Positions 16,762 through 25,621 of a stretch of 64,000 nt of DNA are shown here, in pieces. Origin of the DNA: Oscillospiraceae bacterium (GTDB taxonomy: Bacteria > Bacillota > Clostridia > Oscillospirales > Ruminococcaceae); assembly GCA_022835495.1 (NCBI GenBank), contig BQOK01000001.1, positions 2,170,001-2,234,000 of the forward strand, read 5' to 3'. Below the pieces are notes generated by a model. That model did not search any database. It saw nothing but the letters and a program-made list of their open reading frames with translations, and had not been told where the DNA came from. Made by a program: the position numbers and the translations under genes. Position 1 is the stretch's first letter. Each line of letters begins with the position of its first letter.

Positions 16762-17423
16762 AACTTCTCCTTTACAGCCTTGAGCACGTCGGCGTGAATG
16801 GCCCCGATGGGGCGCATTTCTGCCCCCTGGCAGCAGGCCACCCTGGCCCAGCCCAGGTGCGCGGCGCACCAGGCCGCCGCACGCTGGCTGCGTGCCAGGT
16901 ACTCAAAGTCTTTTTCGTGGATATCCTTCCGGGCCTCGTCGCCCTGGTAGCGCCCGGTCATAAGCCGCTGGCTCACCGCCGGGTCCACCTCCAGATAAAC
17001 CACCTGGTCGGGCGATGGAATTCCAATCTTAGTATACTCAAAATCAAACAGCCAAGCCAAAAAAGCCTCCCACTGGTCGGGCGGCAGCTTGGAGCACTGG
17101 TGCACCGCATTGCTGGTGGTGTAGCGGTCGGCCACCACAACGCCTCCCCCGCGGTAAAAAGCGCCCCAGTCGGTCTTGTAGCTGGCAAACCGGTCCACCG
17201 AATAAAAAGCCGAGGCTGCGTAGGCGTTCACATCGTCCGGGTGGGTGCCGAACCGCCCGCCAAGATACATCTTGACCAGGGCCGACGAATCGCTGGCATA
17301 ATCCGGGAACGTGATCTGGCGCACCTTTCGCCCTTCGGCGGCCAGCGCCTCCGCCAGCCGCTTTGCCTGGGTGGCCTTTCCGCTGCCGTCCAGCCCTTCA
17401 ATCACAATGAGTTTTCCCTTCAC
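16758..17423 (-). CDS. tmk: Thymidylate kinase
   Basis: A 221-residue nucleotide kinase converting dTMP to dTDP. It has the P-loop GLDGSGKATQ at residues 10-19, the DRY motif in VVADRYTTSNA, and a LID-like segment with RYQGDEARKDIHEKD. It differs from textbook Tmk by AT in place of ST after the P-loop lysine, a variant common in Clostridia. It starts directly after the thyX stop codon with no gap, so substrate-producing and substrate-using enzymes are made together. Confidence 0.9.
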   Translation of the reverse strand: MKGKLIVIEGLDGSGKATQAKRLAEALAAEGRKVRQITFPDYASDSSALVKMYLGGRFGTHPDDVNAYAASAFYSVDRFASYKTDWGAFYRGGGVVVADRYTTSNAVHQCSKLPPDQWEAFLAWLFDFEYTKIGIPSPDQVVYLEVDPAVSQRLMTGRYQGDEARKDIHEKDFEYLARSQRAAAWCAAHLGWARVACCQGAEMRPIGAIHADVLKAVKEKL

Positions 17424-18206
17424 TCAGTTCAGGGCCCCCTTTTTCAGGCTCGCATACTTTGCCCGCATCCCGGCGCTGTCGCCGCAGCTCATTGCCCCTT
17501 CCGGGCAGGCTCCCTTTACGCAGGATGGCCCGGCCGCGGCAAAAAGTGCCGGCGCCACCGGGTATACCAGGCGCAGCATTTCGTCGGCCAGGGCGCGGAT
17601 CTCCCACTGTGCGCGGGAGCAGCATCTGTGCCGGAAAAAGTTGTGCAGGCTGCGGGCATTCATGGTCACGATCATTTTGGTCTCGCAGGCATTGGGCAGC
17701 ACAAAGCGCGCGTCCTCAATGGCCAGCTTCTCGGCCTTTTTGGCCGCCGCGGCTTCGGTCAGGCCCTCCTCCCGCATCAGCCTGCGGGTATGCCCCTCTT
17801 TCAGCAGGGCCGCAATGCGCTCATACTGCTCGTTTTCCGCGCGCATCGCCTGCTCAAAAGCGGCGCTGGCTTCCGGGTCCGCCGCCACCTCGGGGGGCGT
17901 TACATATTCAAACCCGTCCAGGCGCACATAGCGCTGGCTCTGCACGCTGTAGCTGGCAATGCGGTGCCGGGTGATCTGGGCCAGCAAACTGCGCGACACC
18001 CCCTCAATGGCAAAGGTGAAGCTCACGTGTTCGGTGGGGCTCTCGTGGCCCATTTTGGCCAGCCTTTCCACAAATTCCCGGCTTTTTTCCGGGGTAAGGC
18101 CGGCCAGCAGCTCGTCGATCTGCGCGCCGGAATAGCACAGCTTTGCCGCCGCGGCCACCACCTTTTCCGGCTCGGGGGTATATGCGAGCAGATTCACCTT
18201 CAGCAT
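17424..18206 (-). CDS. thyX: FAD-dependent thymidylate synthase ThyX
   Basis: A 260-residue flavoprotein that methylates dUMP to dTMP using methylenetetrahydrofolate and NADPH. The diagnostic RHR..S motif is present as RHRIASYSVQSQR (residues 80-92), with ESPTEHVSFTF before it and NARSLHNFFRHRCCSRAQWE later, all ThyX hallmarks. The gene lies 18 bases after pcrA and abuts tmk. Its presence implies the organism does not depend on ThyA, typical of anaerobes. Confidence 0.96.
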   Translation of the reverse strand: MLKVNLLAYTPEPEKVVAAAAKLCYSGAQIDELLAGLTPEKSREFVERLAKMGHESPTEHVSFTFAIEGVSRSLLAQITRHRIASYSVQSQRYVRLDGFEYVTPPEVAADPEASAAFEQAMRAENEQYERIAALLKEGHTRRLMREEGLTEAAAAKKAEKLAIEDARFVLPNACETKMIVTMNARSLHNFFRHRCCSRAQWEIRALADEMLRLVYPVAPALFAAAGPSCVKGACPEGAMSCGDSAGMRAKYASLKKGALN

Positions 18207-18224
18207 TGGGCACTTCCTCCTGGT

Positions 18225-20735
18225 TCATTCTTCCAGCAGGGTGAGCGGCGCATAATTCGCCATTGTTTTTTTCACACCTGCTTTTTCAAACTGGATCTCC
18301 ACAATCGTATCCCCGGCCGCAGGGGTGGCCTTGAGCACCACGCCCCGGCCAAACACCTTGTGCTCCACCTTATCTCCCGGCCGGTATCCCCGCTTTGCGC
18401 CGCCGGCAGCCGGCACGGGCGCCGCGGGCCGCCCCACCGTGGGCCCGCCGAACGGCCCTGCGCCTGCGCCCGAGGGCTTTGCCCCCTGGCCCGCGCCCCA
18501 GCCGCTGCCGCCCCACTGCCGGGCCGCAGCGCCCTGTGCGCCGCCAAAACCGCCGGCTCCGAACGCATGGCCGCCCTGGGAATAGCTCGAGCCCCCAAAA
18601 CTGCCAAAGCCCCCAAAGCTGTGCCTGGCGATCGCGGGGCTCTCGGTCTGGTCCACAAGCTCCGGCTCAATCTCCTCCAAAAAGCGCGAGGGGCGGTTGC
18701 GCCGGGTCTGGCCAAAGATCATGCGGCTCTGGCTCGACGAGAGATACAGCTCCTTGCGGGCCCGGGTAATGCCCACATAGCACAGCCGCCGCTCCTCTTC
18801 CAGGTCTTCGTCCGAATAACGCGAAAGCTCGCTGGGGAATATCCCCTCCTCCAGGCCCAGGATGAATACGTAATCAAATTCCAGGCCTTTTGCCGCGTGC
18901 ATCGTCATCATGACCACCACGTCGGTCTCCTCGTCGTAGCTGTCGATGTCCGAGATCAGGGCGACCTCCTCCAAAAAGCCCGCAAGGCTGGCCTCCGGGC
19001 CCCGCTGGTCGGCATAGGTCTTCACGCTGGACACCAGCTGCCCCAGGTTCTCCAGGCGTGCCGCGCCCTCATCGCCCTGCGCCTCCAGCATTTTTTGGTA
19101 GCCTGTCAACTCCAGAATGTCGCTCACAAACACATCCAGCGGCTGGCTCTCTGCCGAATCCAACAATTGCTGGTAGATGCCCCAAAAGCCGTGCAGCGCG
19201 TTTGCCGCCCGGCTGATGGCCGGGTAGTCCGCCGCGTGCTCGCACACCTGCAAAAGGCTCACGCCCAGGCCCGCGGCAATGTCGGCCATCTTGTCCAGGG
19301 TGGTGCCGCCGATCTTGCGGGCCGGCTCGTTGATGATGCGCCGCAGGCGCAGGTCATCGCTGGGGTTCGCCACAATGGACATATACGCAATGATATCCTT
19401 TACTTCCTTGCGGTCGTAAAAGCGCTGGCCGCCCACGATCTTGTAGGGGATGCCCGCCCGCGCAAAATAGGTTTCCACCGGGCCGGACTGGGCGTTCATG
19501 CGGTACAGCACTGCGTGATCCCGCAGGCGCGCGCCGTTTTTCAGGTTCTGACCGATCACGGTGGCGATCTGGCTGGCCTCGTCCTGCTCGTTCTCGGCCA
19601 GGTAGTGGTGGATCTTTTCCCCTTCCCCGTTCTGGGTCCACAGGGTCTTGCCCTTGCGCCCCTGGTTGTTGCGGATCACGCAGTTGGCCGCGTTCAGGAT
19701 GCAGGCGGTGGAGCGGTAATTCTGTTCCAGCCGGATGACCTTCGCGCCCTGGAAGTGCTGCTCAAAGTTCAGGATATTCTCAATGGTGGCGCCCCGGAAC
19801 CGGTAGATGCTCTGGTCGTCGTCGCCCACCACGCACACATTTTTATAGCCGCCCGCCAGCAGGCGCACCAGCTGGAACTGCGCCACGCTGGTGTCCTGGT
19901 ATTCGTCCACCAGCACATAGCGGTACTTCTTCTGGTAATACTCCAGCACGTCCGGGTGGTCCTGAAACAGGCACACCGTGTGGTAGATCAGGTCGTCAAA
20001 GTCCATCGCGCCGGCGCTGCGCAGCCGGTCCGCATAGGCCTTGTAGACCTTTGCCACCAGCCCCGCCTTGGTGTCCGCCGGGGCTTCCAGCGCTTCCTCC
20101 GGGCCGATGAGCTGGTCCTTCATGCGGCCGATCTGCCCCAGGGCGGACTTCACGGGCAAAAACTTGTCGTCCACCAGCAGCTGCTTGTAGACCTCTTTCA
20201 TGGCCCGCTGCTGGTCGTCGGTGTCGTAAATGGTAAAGCTTTTGGGAAACCCCAGCCGGTCGGCGTCCCGCCGCAGCATGCGCACGCAGGCCGAATGGAA
20301 GGTCGAGGCGTTCACATCCGCCCCCTGCTCCTCGCCCAGCATGGCCGCCAGGCGGCTTTTCAACTCGCCCGCCGCCTTGTTTGTAAAGGTAATCGCCAGC
20401 ACGTTCCAGGGCCGGGCGGCGTCCCGCCGCAGCATGGGCCACAGCCAGTCGGGCGGCTCGCCGCCGCTTTCCACCGCCGCGCTTAGGGCCTGCACATCCT
20501 CTGCCGCCGCCTCCCGCGGCAGCCAGTCGGAGCCGTGGGCCGTTCCAAAACGGATGATATTCGCAATGCGGTTCACCAGCACGGTGGTCTTGCCGCTGCC
20601 CGCCCCTGCCAGAATCAGCAAAGGCCCCTCGGTGCAGAACACCGCCTGTTTTTGCACCGGGTTCAGCCGGCCAAACCGGCTTTCAATAAACCTGTCCCGC
20701 AGGGTAAGAAATTCCCGATTATGCTCGCTCGCCAT
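18225..20735 (-). CDS. pcrA: UvrD/PcrA-type DNA helicase
   Basis: An 836-residue superfamily 1 helicase. Walker A is AGAGSGKTT (residues 43-51), motif II is VDEYQDT, motif III GDDDQSIYRFRGA, and motif VI YVGITRARKELYL. The C-terminus has a glycine-rich low-complexity linker (about residues 690-780) leading to the KVEHKVFGRGVVL Tudor-like domain of PcrA, which contacts RNA polymerase. It works in nucleotide excision repair, transcription-coupled repair and clearing recombination intermediates. The start at 20735 fits an AAAGGT ribosome site; the long in-frame upstream extension lacks one and runs through the promoter. It is first in the array with thyX and tmk. Confidence 0.95.
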   Translation of the reverse strand: MASEHNREFLTLRDRFIESRFGRLNPVQKQAVFCTEGPLLILAGAGSGKTTVLVNRIANIIRFGTAHGSDWLPREAAAEDVQALSAAVESGGEPPDWLWPMLRRDAARPWNVLAITFTNKAAGELKSRLAAMLGEEQGADVNASTFHSACVRMLRRDADRLGFPKSFTIYDTDDQQRAMKEVYKQLLVDDKFLPVKSALGQIGRMKDQLIGPEEALEAPADTKAGLVAKVYKAYADRLRSAGAMDFDDLIYHTVCLFQDHPDVLEYYQKKYRYVLVDEYQDTSVAQFQLVRLLAGGYKNVCVVGDDDQSIYRFRGATIENILNFEQHFQGAKVIRLEQNYRSTACILNAANCVIRNNQGRKGKTLWTQNGEGEKIHHYLAENEQDEASQIATVIGQNLKNGARLRDHAVLYRMNAQSGPVETYFARAGIPYKIVGGQRFYDRKEVKDIIAYMSIVANPSDDLRLRRIINEPARKIGGTTLDKMADIAAGLGVSLLQVCEHAADYPAISRAANALHGFWGIYQQLLDSAESQPLDVFVSDILELTGYQKMLEAQGDEGAARLENLGQLVSSVKTYADQRGPEASLAGFLEEVALISDIDSYDEETDVVVMMTMHAAKGLEFDYVFILGLEEGIFPSELSRYSDEDLEEERRLCYVGITRARKELYLSSSQSRMIFGQTRRNRPSRFLEEIEPELVDQTESPAIARHSFGGFGSFGGSSYSQGGHAFGAGGFGGAQGAAARQWGGSGWGAGQGAKPSGAGAGPFGGPTVGRPAAPVPAAGGAKRGYRPGDKVEHKVFGRGVVLKATPAAGDTIVEIQFEKAGVKKTMANYAPLTLLEE

Positions 20736-20877
20736 ATGTATACCTTTCCCATGTCCATTCCTGAATTCCATAGCGGCATGTGCGCGCGGCGCAAATGCCG
20801 CCGGGGCGCAGCCAGGCCGCCTGCCCCCAGGGCAAGTCCCTGCGCCTGCCGACCCGCTGCCATGCCCACTTGCGGTT

Positions 20878-20905
20878 ATTATAGCACAAAGGCTGGGGCA
20901 AACAA
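20878..20905 (-). promoter_or_regulatory. Promoter of the pcrA-thyX-tmk array
   Basis: On the minus strand TTGTTT (20900-20905) and perfect TATAAT (20878-20883) are 16 bases apart. The stretch 20736-21108 between pcrA and bofA holds only this promoter, an approximately 135-base leader and the terminator at 21006-21057. Confidence 0.65.
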
Positions 20906-21005
20906 AAGCCCCCCGGGGCAAAAAGCCACAAGATATGCGAATAAATCCGCTTGCCACCGCTTCAAGCCCCAGGTCTTCATCGATGCGGTAAATAGGCTTT
21001 TATAC

Positions 21006-21057
21006 CTCCAAAAAAGGTCCGGGGCGGCTGGAATGCCGCCCCGGACCTTTTTTGGAG
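21006..21057. terminator. Strong terminator after bofA
   Basis: A perfect 23-bp stem (21006-21028 with 21035-21057) containing A6 and T6 runs at symmetric positions. It ends the bofA unit on the minus strand. Confidence 0.92.
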
Positions 21058-21108
21058 TTTTCAGGCGGCCCCCTTCTGCGGGAACCCGCCCTCATGTACA
21101 AGCTCTGC

Positions 21109-21375
21109 TCACACCAGCCCGAAGACCAGGTTCAGCACCAGCATGGTCACCACGCCCGGCGCTCCCAGCACCACCGCCATGAACGAGGTGAAGGCGTTCA
21201 GCGCCAGGCCCACCCCGGTAAAGGGCGCCAGCATGTTTACTGCGCCCAGCGCCCCCATGCCTGCCAGCGCCGAAGTGAGGCTGGCGCGCAGCGGCTTTTT
21301 GTGGCGGCTTGCGGCAAACCCCATCAATACCAAAACCGCGGCGGCCGCAAGTGCCGCCGGGTGCAGCCCGCTCAC
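21109..21375 (-). CDS. bofA: BofA-family membrane protein
   Basis: An 88-residue membrane protein, the usual BofA length of about 87. Its second half, NMLAPFTGVGLALNAFTS followed by LGAPGVVTMLVLN, matches the conserved LN..T....LG.PGV core. In Bacillus BofA holds the SpoIVFB protease inactive in the mother cell so pro-sigma-K is not cut early. The start is a GTG whose last bases form the stop of the preceding DUF2508 gene (GTGA), giving coupled translation. An earlier in-frame ATG would overlap the upstream gene by about 60 bases and has no ribosome site. Whether this organism sporulates cannot be decided here. Confidence 0.8.
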   Translation of the reverse strand: MSGLHPAALAAAAVLVLMGFAASRHKKPLRASLTSALAGMGALGAVNMLAPFTGVGLALNAFTSFMAVVLGAPGVVTMLVLNLVFGLV

Positions 21376-21635
21376 AGGATCGCCCGCAGCCCCATGGCCC
21401 GGGCGCGCCGCTGTAAATAGCGGTAACGGCACTGGATCGCCTGATACTCGAACACCCTCTGGTCGATCAGTTCGGGCTCGGTTTCCAGATCAAAAAGCAT
21501 TTGGTTGTGGCGCATTTCGGCCAGGCATTCGCGCAGCTCCTGTTCCAAAACCGGTGTGTGAAGCGCAGGTTCGCTCCCCTGGCTGGATGTGCCGGCCGCC
21601 CCGGCGGGCTTTCGGCGCAGTAATGCAAGCTCCAT
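21372..21635 (-). CDS. DUF2508 (YaaL-like) protein
   Basis: An 87-residue, highly charged helical protein with ELRECLAEMRHNQMLFDLETEPELIDQRVFEY, matching DUF2508, the family of Bacillus subtilis YaaL. YaaL is encoded directly upstream of bofA there too, so the order is conserved. Function is unknown. The start at 21635 follows AAGGGGAG by seven bases; an ATG two codons earlier would sit too close to that site. It overlaps bofA by a GTGA junction. Confidence 0.8.
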   Translation of the reverse strand: MELALLRRKPAGAAGTSSQGSEPALHTPVLEQELRECLAEMRHNQMLFDLETEPELIDQRVFEYQAIQCRYRYLQRRARAMGLRAIL

Positions 21636-21776
21636 TTGCATGCTCCCCTTTCTTTTCAGAACGGTCGATAGTAGGATATGCAAACAGGATTGTCAGTTAT
21701 TACCAGTTTTATACAGGAGTCTTGTCCCATTGGGGCGGTCTTTGCTCTTTTTATGCCGCCGCAGGCTCCGCCCCGT

Positions 21777-22931
21777 TCAGCGCTTCCAGGCCGCCCGCGC
21801 GGCCAAAAACGCGGCGCCCGCCAAGGCAAGCAGCCCGGCGGCCAAAAAGACCGGGGCTGCGCCGCTTCCTGGCAGCAGGGCCCCCAGCGCGCCGGTAAGG
21901 TAGGGCGACACGAAATACCCCACGTTCACAATGGTAAGTACCAGCGCCGTCACCGTGGGCAGATGCCTTCCGCCCGCGCACCGCGCAAAGCCCAGCATCA
22001 GGCAGGGGCTGAACAGCGCCATGCCCATGGACGCGCCGCAAATGCACACCACCGCGCCCAAAACCGTAACGCGCAGCGCCGCCAGCACATACCCCGCCCC
22101 AAGCAGCAGCAGCGCCAGCGCAAAGGTATACGGGCCGGTAAACCGGCGCAGTCGGCCGTACATGGCCGCCAGGAGCCCCGAAAGCACGCTGCCCAGGGCG
22201 GTGAGCGCCCCGGTCATTGCGGCTGTTCCCAGGCCGTTGCCCTCAATGTAAAGCGACAGATGAGTGGAGGTGATAAAATAGAGTGCCGCAAAGCAAAAGC
22301 CCACGGCGGCAAGGCCCGCGGTGGCGGGCTTATCCCACCGGTCGGCCTCCGGGCCGGTCTGATCCCCCGCCTGCGTTTCGGGCGCACGGGGCAGCCAAAA
22401 GGCCGCCGCCAGCAGCGCCGCCAGCACCAGCGCAAAGCACCAGTAGATGTGATACCAGCCAAAGCCGGCCAGCGCGCCGCCCACCAGCACCGCCGCCACA
22501 CGGCCAAGCTGCAGCATGCCCGAGGCCACGCCCATCACCTGGCTGCGCTCTGCGCCGGAAAAATGGCCGCTCACCAGCAGCGGGAACAGGGTCGAGGTCA
22601 TGCCGTAGGCAATGCCCAGCAGCGCGCTCAGCGCAATGAGCAGGGGCAGCACGGCGTGAAACACAAGGCTCAGCGTCCCACAGGCAAAGCTGGCGGCCAG
22701 GGCCGCCGCCGTGAGCTGCTTTTGCGAAAAGCGCCGTTCCAGCGCCGGCACCGCCAACAGCCCCGGGATGCTGGTGAGGTTGGGCAGGGTGAGCACCAGC
22801 AGCACGGTGTTCTCGCCCGCCTGCGGGAACGCCGCCACCATGCCGCTCACCGCAACGGCGGGCAGCATATACATCAGGTTTACAAAGCAAACGGAATAAA
22901 TGGCAAACTTGGTCTTCAACGCACGGTCCAC
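21777..22931 (-). CDS. Major facilitator superfamily transporter
   Basis: A 384-residue protein with about twelve hydrophobic segments, the length and layout of an MFS drug/metabolite exporter. The loop GRLRRFTGPY between segments 6 and 7 and the N-terminal ALERRFSQKQL resemble the loop motifs of the family. No ATG opens the reading frame near the first segment; GTG at 22931 is chosen because AAAGGA precedes it. It sits 86 bases after rnr in the same direction. Substrate unknown. It could be co-transcribed with rnr and the DUF2508-bofA pair, as no terminator separates them. Confidence 0.85.
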   Translation of the reverse strand: MDRALKTKFAIYSVCFVNLMYMLPAVAVSGMVAAFPQAGENTVLLVLTLPNLTSIPGLLAVPALERRFSQKQLTAAALAASFACGTLSLVFHAVLPLLIALSALLGIAYGMTSTLFPLLVSGHFSGAERSQVMGVASGMLQLGRVAAVLVGGALAGFGWYHIYWCFALVLAALLAAAFWLPRAPETQAGDQTGPEADRWDKPATAGLAAVGFCFAALYFITSTHLSLYIEGNGLGTAAMTGALTALGSVLSGLLAAMYGRLRRFTGPYTFALALLLLGAGYVLAALRVTVLGAVVCICGASMGMALFSPCLMLGFARCAGGRHLPTVTALVLTIVNVGYFVSPYLTGALGALLPGSGAAPVFLAAGLLALAGAAFLAARAAWKR

Positions 22932-23017
22932 GGCGGCACGTTTCCTTTCAAAGTAAAATAAAGCACGGGCGGCGCCGCCCTGAACCTTCCCGTTCGGGCC
23001 GCGCCGCCTGCCATGGC

Positions 23018-25108
23018 TCAGTCTTCCAAAAGCTCGAAATCCACATGGCCCAGCGCCACGTCCACCGCCAGCGCCTTTACCTGCACAGCCTGCCCCAGAT
23101 CCCACTGGCGGCCGGTCAGCGGGTCGCGCCAGCGCACCCCCTCGGTCAGCTCGGGTTCGCCCTTGCACAGGGTATCGGTGCGCACCAGCCCCTCCACGGT
23201 ATTTTCCAGCTCCACATACAGGCCCTGGCGCGTCACGCCGGACACAATGCCCCCAAAGGTTTCGCCCAGGTGGGCGCCCATATACTCGGCCTTGTAGCAG
23301 CCTTCCGCCGCGCGTTCCAGCTGCATGGCGGCCACCTCCCGCGCGCTGGACTCCCCGCTTGCCTCAGCGGCAAATTTTTCATACCGCTTTTTCACTTCGC
23401 CCCGGTCCACCCCGGCGCACCAATCGCTCAGGATGCGGTGGATGGCCAGATCCGGGTAGCGCCGGATGGGGCTTGTAAAGTGGGCGTAATCCGCAAGCGC
23501 CAGGCCGTAATGCCCTTTGGGCTCCGGCTCATACTTTGCCTTGGCCATGGTGCGCAGCACCGCGGTGTGCACCGGCCGTTCCAGCGGGGTGCCGCGGGTA
23601 GAGTCCAGCAGCGCCGCCAGCTCGGGCTGGGTGGGAACTTCGCCCGCAAATTGTGCCTTCAGCCCGCAGGCCCGCAGCAGGGCCTGCAATTTTTCCACCC
23701 GCTCCGGGTCCGGCTCCTCGTGCCCCCTGTACACAAAGGGCAGCTCGTTTTCCCGCGCCAGCCTGGCCGCGCACCCGTTCGCCAGCAGCATAAACTCTTC
23801 GATCATGCGCTCGGTCAGGCCGCGCCGGCGCTTCTCCACGCCCACGCAGCGCCCTTCTTCGTCCAGCAAAAGCTTGGCCTCGCCGCTTTCCAGCTCAATG
23901 CCGCCCCGCTGCCTGCGCAGCGCGGTGCGCTTTTCATACAGCTCGCGCATGGCGGGCAGCTGCTCTGCCACATCGGCATATTTTTTTTGCAGCGCATCGT
24001 CCGCCGCCCCCTCCAAAAGGGCGTTCAGCTCGCTGTACACGCCCTTTACCCGGCTGCGGATCACGGTCTTTTCAAAGCGGAAACTCTTTACCTGGCCCTT
24101 TGCATCAAGCTGCATCAGGCAGGAGAACGCAAGCCTGTCCGCCCCTTCGTTCAGGCTGCACAGCCCGTTCGACAGCTGCCGCGGCAGCATGGGGATCACG
24201 CTGTCGGCATAATAGACCGAGGTTCCGCGGCGCAGCGCCTCCTTGTTCAGTTCGCTGCCCGGGCGCACATAATGGCTCACATCCGCAATGTGCACCCCCA
24301 GCTCATAGCCCGCCTCGCTCACCGCCAGGCTGATGGCGTCGTCAATGTCCTTGGTCTGGGCGGAATCAATGGTGAAAATGGGCCAGTGGCGCAGGTCGGT
24401 GCGCTTTTTCAGATCGGCGGCCTGGGGCTCGGCCAGCTTGCGTGCCTCGGCCTTGACCTTTTCGGGGAAATGGCGGGACAGCCCCGCGCTGTACAAAAGC
24501 GCGCGCACGCACTGCTTGGCTTCCCCCGCGCTGCCAAAACGCATGGCCACGCCCGCCCGGTGCTCGGCATAGTCGGCGCCGCGGGTGAGCAGCTCCACCG
24601 CCGCCTTGTCGCCGTTCTGGGCGCCGCCGTCGGCGCTCTTTTTGATCTGGATGCGCAGCGAAGGGCACTCGTCCGGCGCCAGATACAGCCTGCCGTTTTC
24701 CTCCGTCACCGTGCCCACAAAGGCCTGCCGCGGTTCGGTGACCGCCAGGACCTCGCCTTCCAGGCTGCCGGGCACCCGCGGCTTTTCATACAGGCGCACC
24801 AGCACGCCGTCGCCGGGCAGCGCCCCCGAAAGCCCCCGGGATGGGATGAATACATCCGGCCCCCCTGCATTCTGGGCGGCAAACGCAAAGCTGCCGCCCA
24901 GTTTTACAAGCGTGCAGGGCAGCGCCTCCTCCGCCATGCGGCTTTTCACCGCAAAATAGGCGCCCTGTTTCTGGCAGATCCTGCCCTTTGCCAGCAGTTC
25001 TTCCACCGCCCGCTGCACCTTTTTGTCGTTGCCCAGCTTTTCCTTCAGCTCTTTTAATCGGCGGGGCTTCTTTTCGATCTCGCGCAGTACCTTGGAACGT
25101 ATCGACAT
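23018..25108 (-). CDS. rnr: Ribonuclease R
   Basis: A 696-residue 3'-5' exoribonuclease of the RNB family. An N-terminal winged helix (residues 1-60) is followed by cold-shock domains, the catalytic RNB core with DSAQTKDIDDAISLA (metal-binding aspartates) and FTSPIRRYPDLAIHR, and a C-terminal S1 domain (GETFGGIVSGVTRQGLYVEL). It degrades structured RNA and rRNA fragments and works with tmRNA in trans-translation clean-up. The order secG-rnr is widely conserved in Firmicutes. A hairpin between the two genes may reduce read-through. Confidence 0.96.
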   Translation of the reverse strand: MSIRSKVLREIEKKPRRLKELKEKLGNDKKVQRAVEELLAKGRICQKQGAYFAVKSRMAEEALPCTLVKLGGSFAFAAQNAGGPDVFIPSRGLSGALPGDGVLVRLYEKPRVPGSLEGEVLAVTEPRQAFVGTVTEENGRLYLAPDECPSLRIQIKKSADGGAQNGDKAAVELLTRGADYAEHRAGVAMRFGSAGEAKQCVRALLYSAGLSRHFPEKVKAEARKLAEPQAADLKKRTDLRHWPIFTIDSAQTKDIDDAISLAVSEAGYELGVHIADVSHYVRPGSELNKEALRRGTSVYYADSVIPMLPRQLSNGLCSLNEGADRLAFSCLMQLDAKGQVKSFRFEKTVIRSRVKGVYSELNALLEGAADDALQKKYADVAEQLPAMRELYEKRTALRRQRGGIELESGEAKLLLDEEGRCVGVEKRRRGLTERMIEEFMLLANGCAARLARENELPFVYRGHEEPDPERVEKLQALLRACGLKAQFAGEVPTQPELAALLDSTRGTPLERPVHTAVLRTMAKAKYEPEPKGHYGLALADYAHFTSPIRRYPDLAIHRILSDWCAGVDRGEVKKRYEKFAAEASGESSAREVAAMQLERAAEGCYKAEYMGAHLGETFGGIVSGVTRQGLYVELENTVEGLVRTDTLCKGEPELTEGVRWRDPLTGRQWDLGQAVQVKALAVDVALGHVDFELLED

Positions 25109-25141
25109 CTTGTTTTCTCCTCCCGGTTCTCCCGGCCCCCA

Positions 25142-25178
25142 GCAAACAAAGAGGGCCCGCGCCAGCGCGGACCCTCTT
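25142..25178 (-). terminator. Hairpin between secG and rnr
   Basis: AAGAGGGTCCGCGC and GCGCGGGCCCTCTT pair with one G-T mismatch and a very short loop, followed on the minus strand by TTGTTTG. The interrupted T-run suggests partial rather than complete termination before rnr. Confidence 0.6.
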
Positions 25179-25190
25179 GCTCTCTTGGGA

Positions 25191-25439
25191 TCAGCCTTTC
25201 ATGACGCTCAGAACGCTGACCAAAATTGTTACCACGATGAACACGATGCCCAGGATCTTGGTGGCTTTCGCCATCTTGGCGTCCTTGGCGCGGGTGCGGC
25301 CCGCTTCCATCATGCTGTTGTCGCCCATAATGGCGCCCGAAAGCCCCTTGCCCTTGGATTCCTGCGCGAGGGTAAGCCCAACGATGGCCAGGGCAGCCAG
25401 AATCAGCACAACGCCGCTGATGATCTCAATAATACTCAT
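25191..25439 (-). CDS. secG: Protein translocase subunit SecG
   Basis: An 82-residue membrane protein with two segments (about 5-23 and 60-80) flanking a glycine/serine-rich loop (QESKGKGLSGAIMG) and a basic stretch, the standard SecG form. It assists SecYEG-SecA in moving preproteins. AAGGGAG precedes the ATG. A promoter with TTGCAT and TATTAT lies 37-65 bases upstream. Confidence 0.95.
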   Translation of the reverse strand: MSIIEIISGVVLILAALAIVGLTLAQESKGKGLSGAIMGDNSMMEAGRTRAKDAKMAKATKILGIVFIVVTILVSVLSVMKG

Positions 25440-25475
25440 AGTGTGAACGCTCCCTTAGCTTATTATGCACGATAA

Positions 25476-25504
25476 ATAATATCACAGCCGGCCGCAAAAT
25501 GCAA
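25476..25504 (-). promoter_or_regulatory. secG promoter
   Basis: TTGCAT (25499-25504) and TATTAT (25476-25481) on the minus strand with a 17-base spacer; each matches consensus at four or five of six positions. Confidence 0.75.
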
Positions 25505-25621
25505 GAAATTTCTGGCTTTGCGCCGGGTTCCGGCGGCCTTTTTTATTGCTTCGAACCAAAAATCTTATTGCAAGTGTCCGCATGGTCGAAAAACAGCCTT
25601 TCCTCCGCCGCGGCTTATGGT

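Noticed and set aside
16794-20486. A plus-strand open frame of over 1200 codons opposite tmk, thyX and pcrA
   Set aside because: It mirrors the codon periodicity of strongly supported minus-strand genes, is rich in His/Gln/Arg/Pro as GC-rich antisense frames are, and has no start signal or family motif.
25514-25545. Plus-strand terminator-like hairpin between parC and secG
   Set aside because: GCCGG/CCGGC plus a T-run is present, but no plus-strand gene precedes it, so it is likely chance in a GC-rich gap.
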